From NCBI GenBank assembly GCA_002297865.1, contig DBKX01000058.1:1618-8047 (forward strand): a stretch of DNA of 6,430 bases. The letters are read 5' to 3'. This document shows positions 6,123-6,430 of the stretch, piece by piece. The notes beneath the pieces are model-generated. The model saw only the letters and a list, made by a program, of their open reading frames with translations, had not been told where the DNA came from and searched no databases. The translations under genes and the position numbers were made by a program. This DNA is from Lachnoclostridium sp. UBA739 (GTDB lineage: Bacteria; Bacillota_A; Clostridia; Lachnospirales; Lachnospiraceae). Within the stretch, counting starts at the first letter, position 1, and every line of letters starts with the position of its first letter.

Positions 6123-6430
6123 CTAACTGGTAAAAGCAATAGTATTGGTTAAACAATCAACCACTTCCGATATATCGGCATCCACACAGATTGCCTTATC
6201 TTTTATCTCTGAAGGGACATCTGCTTGTCTTTTATTGAGGCAGACATAAAATGCATCCTTCCAATTATAAGCGTATTGCCAAAATGGATATTTGATAATA
6301 CCAGGGGTATTGTATCCAACTCCCAGTTCTATAAACACCACTTTTCTGCCTTTATTCTCGAAAAGAAAACTTTCATATCTTTTCGCTGCTTCACCCCAGC
6401 CTGCATCCTGCACAAATGTACTATCTGCCC
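6123..6430 (-). CDS. Sirtuin (Sir2-like NAD-dependent, SirTM-type), C-terminal part only
   Basis: The frame is open to the right window edge, so the start is outside; the last 101 codons are present. An apparent start at 6413 is an internal GTG valine: the frame continues upstream as ADSTF. Visible features are ADSTFVQDAGW, AAKRYESFLFENKG, a beta strand VVFIELGVGYNTPGIIKYPFW, and a final ICVDADISEVVDCL segment that closes the Rossmann fold. I associate the GVGYNTPGIIKYPFW block with the macrodomain-linked SirTM class of Firmicutes sirtuins, some of which ADP-ribosylate lipoyl-carrier proteins; others may deacylate. The catalytic histidine, zinc cysteines and N-terminal NAD motif are beyond the edge, so activity cannot be judged. 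TAG ends it 31 bp before the deacylase gene, so the two share an operon. Confidence 0.85.
   Translation of the reverse strand, partial: ADSTFVQDAGWGEAAKRYESFLFENKGRKVVFIELGVGYNTPGIIKYPFWQYAYNWKDAFYVCLNKRQADVPSEIKDKAICVDADISEVVDCLTNTIAFTS

Overview
The window reads as low-GC Gram-positive DNA, most like an anaerobic gut-type clostridium (Lachnospiraceae or a near relative). This is judged from the strong AGGAGG-type ribosome binding sites, the AT-rich spacers, the gene families present (clostridial YbaK/ProXp-type deacylase, macrodomain-class sirtuin, HcnA/HcnB-like iron-sulfur flavoprotein operon) and the many ferredoxin-type clusters. No search was run, so the taxonomy is inference. All supported genes lie on the minus strand and are transcribed from high to low coordinates.

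Region A (about 6430 to 5160) is the tail of an operon. It holds the last 101 codons of a sirtuin cut by the window edge, a complete prolyl-tRNA editing-type deacylase, and a 125-codon frame that looks like a SAM-dependent methyltransferase whose catalytic core has been deleted in frame. An intrinsic terminator closes the operon and overlaps the last codons of that remnant.

Region B (5159 to 2250) starts with a 222-bp spacer carrying a good sigma-A-type promoter and an inverted repeat just upstream of it. It then encodes a TcyP-type symporter (probably L-cystine) and a CoA-disulfide reductase-like flavoenzyme only 3 bp apart. Together they suggest a disulfide import and reduction unit.

Region C (2249 to 1) begins after a 153-bp spacer with two hairpins, the second a strong terminator-like stem. 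It contains a compact redox operon: a [2Fe-2S] ferredoxin-like subunit, an FAD/NAD(P) oxidoreductase with a fused two-cluster [4Fe-4S] domain, and the start of a BFD-like [2Fe-2S] protein cut by the left edge. The layout matches multi-subunit dye-linked amino-acid dehydrogenases (HcnABC, archaeal PDH1, D-hydroxyproline dehydrogenase). The substrate-binding flavoprotein subunit is expected just outside the window, so the substrate cannot be read here.

I see no mobile element, CRISPR array, rRNA or tRNA gene. The most notable points are the internally deleted methyltransferase running into a terminator, the leader hairpin that leaves no room for a downstream promoter, and the Fe-S-rich dehydrogenase operon next to a thiol/disulfide operon.
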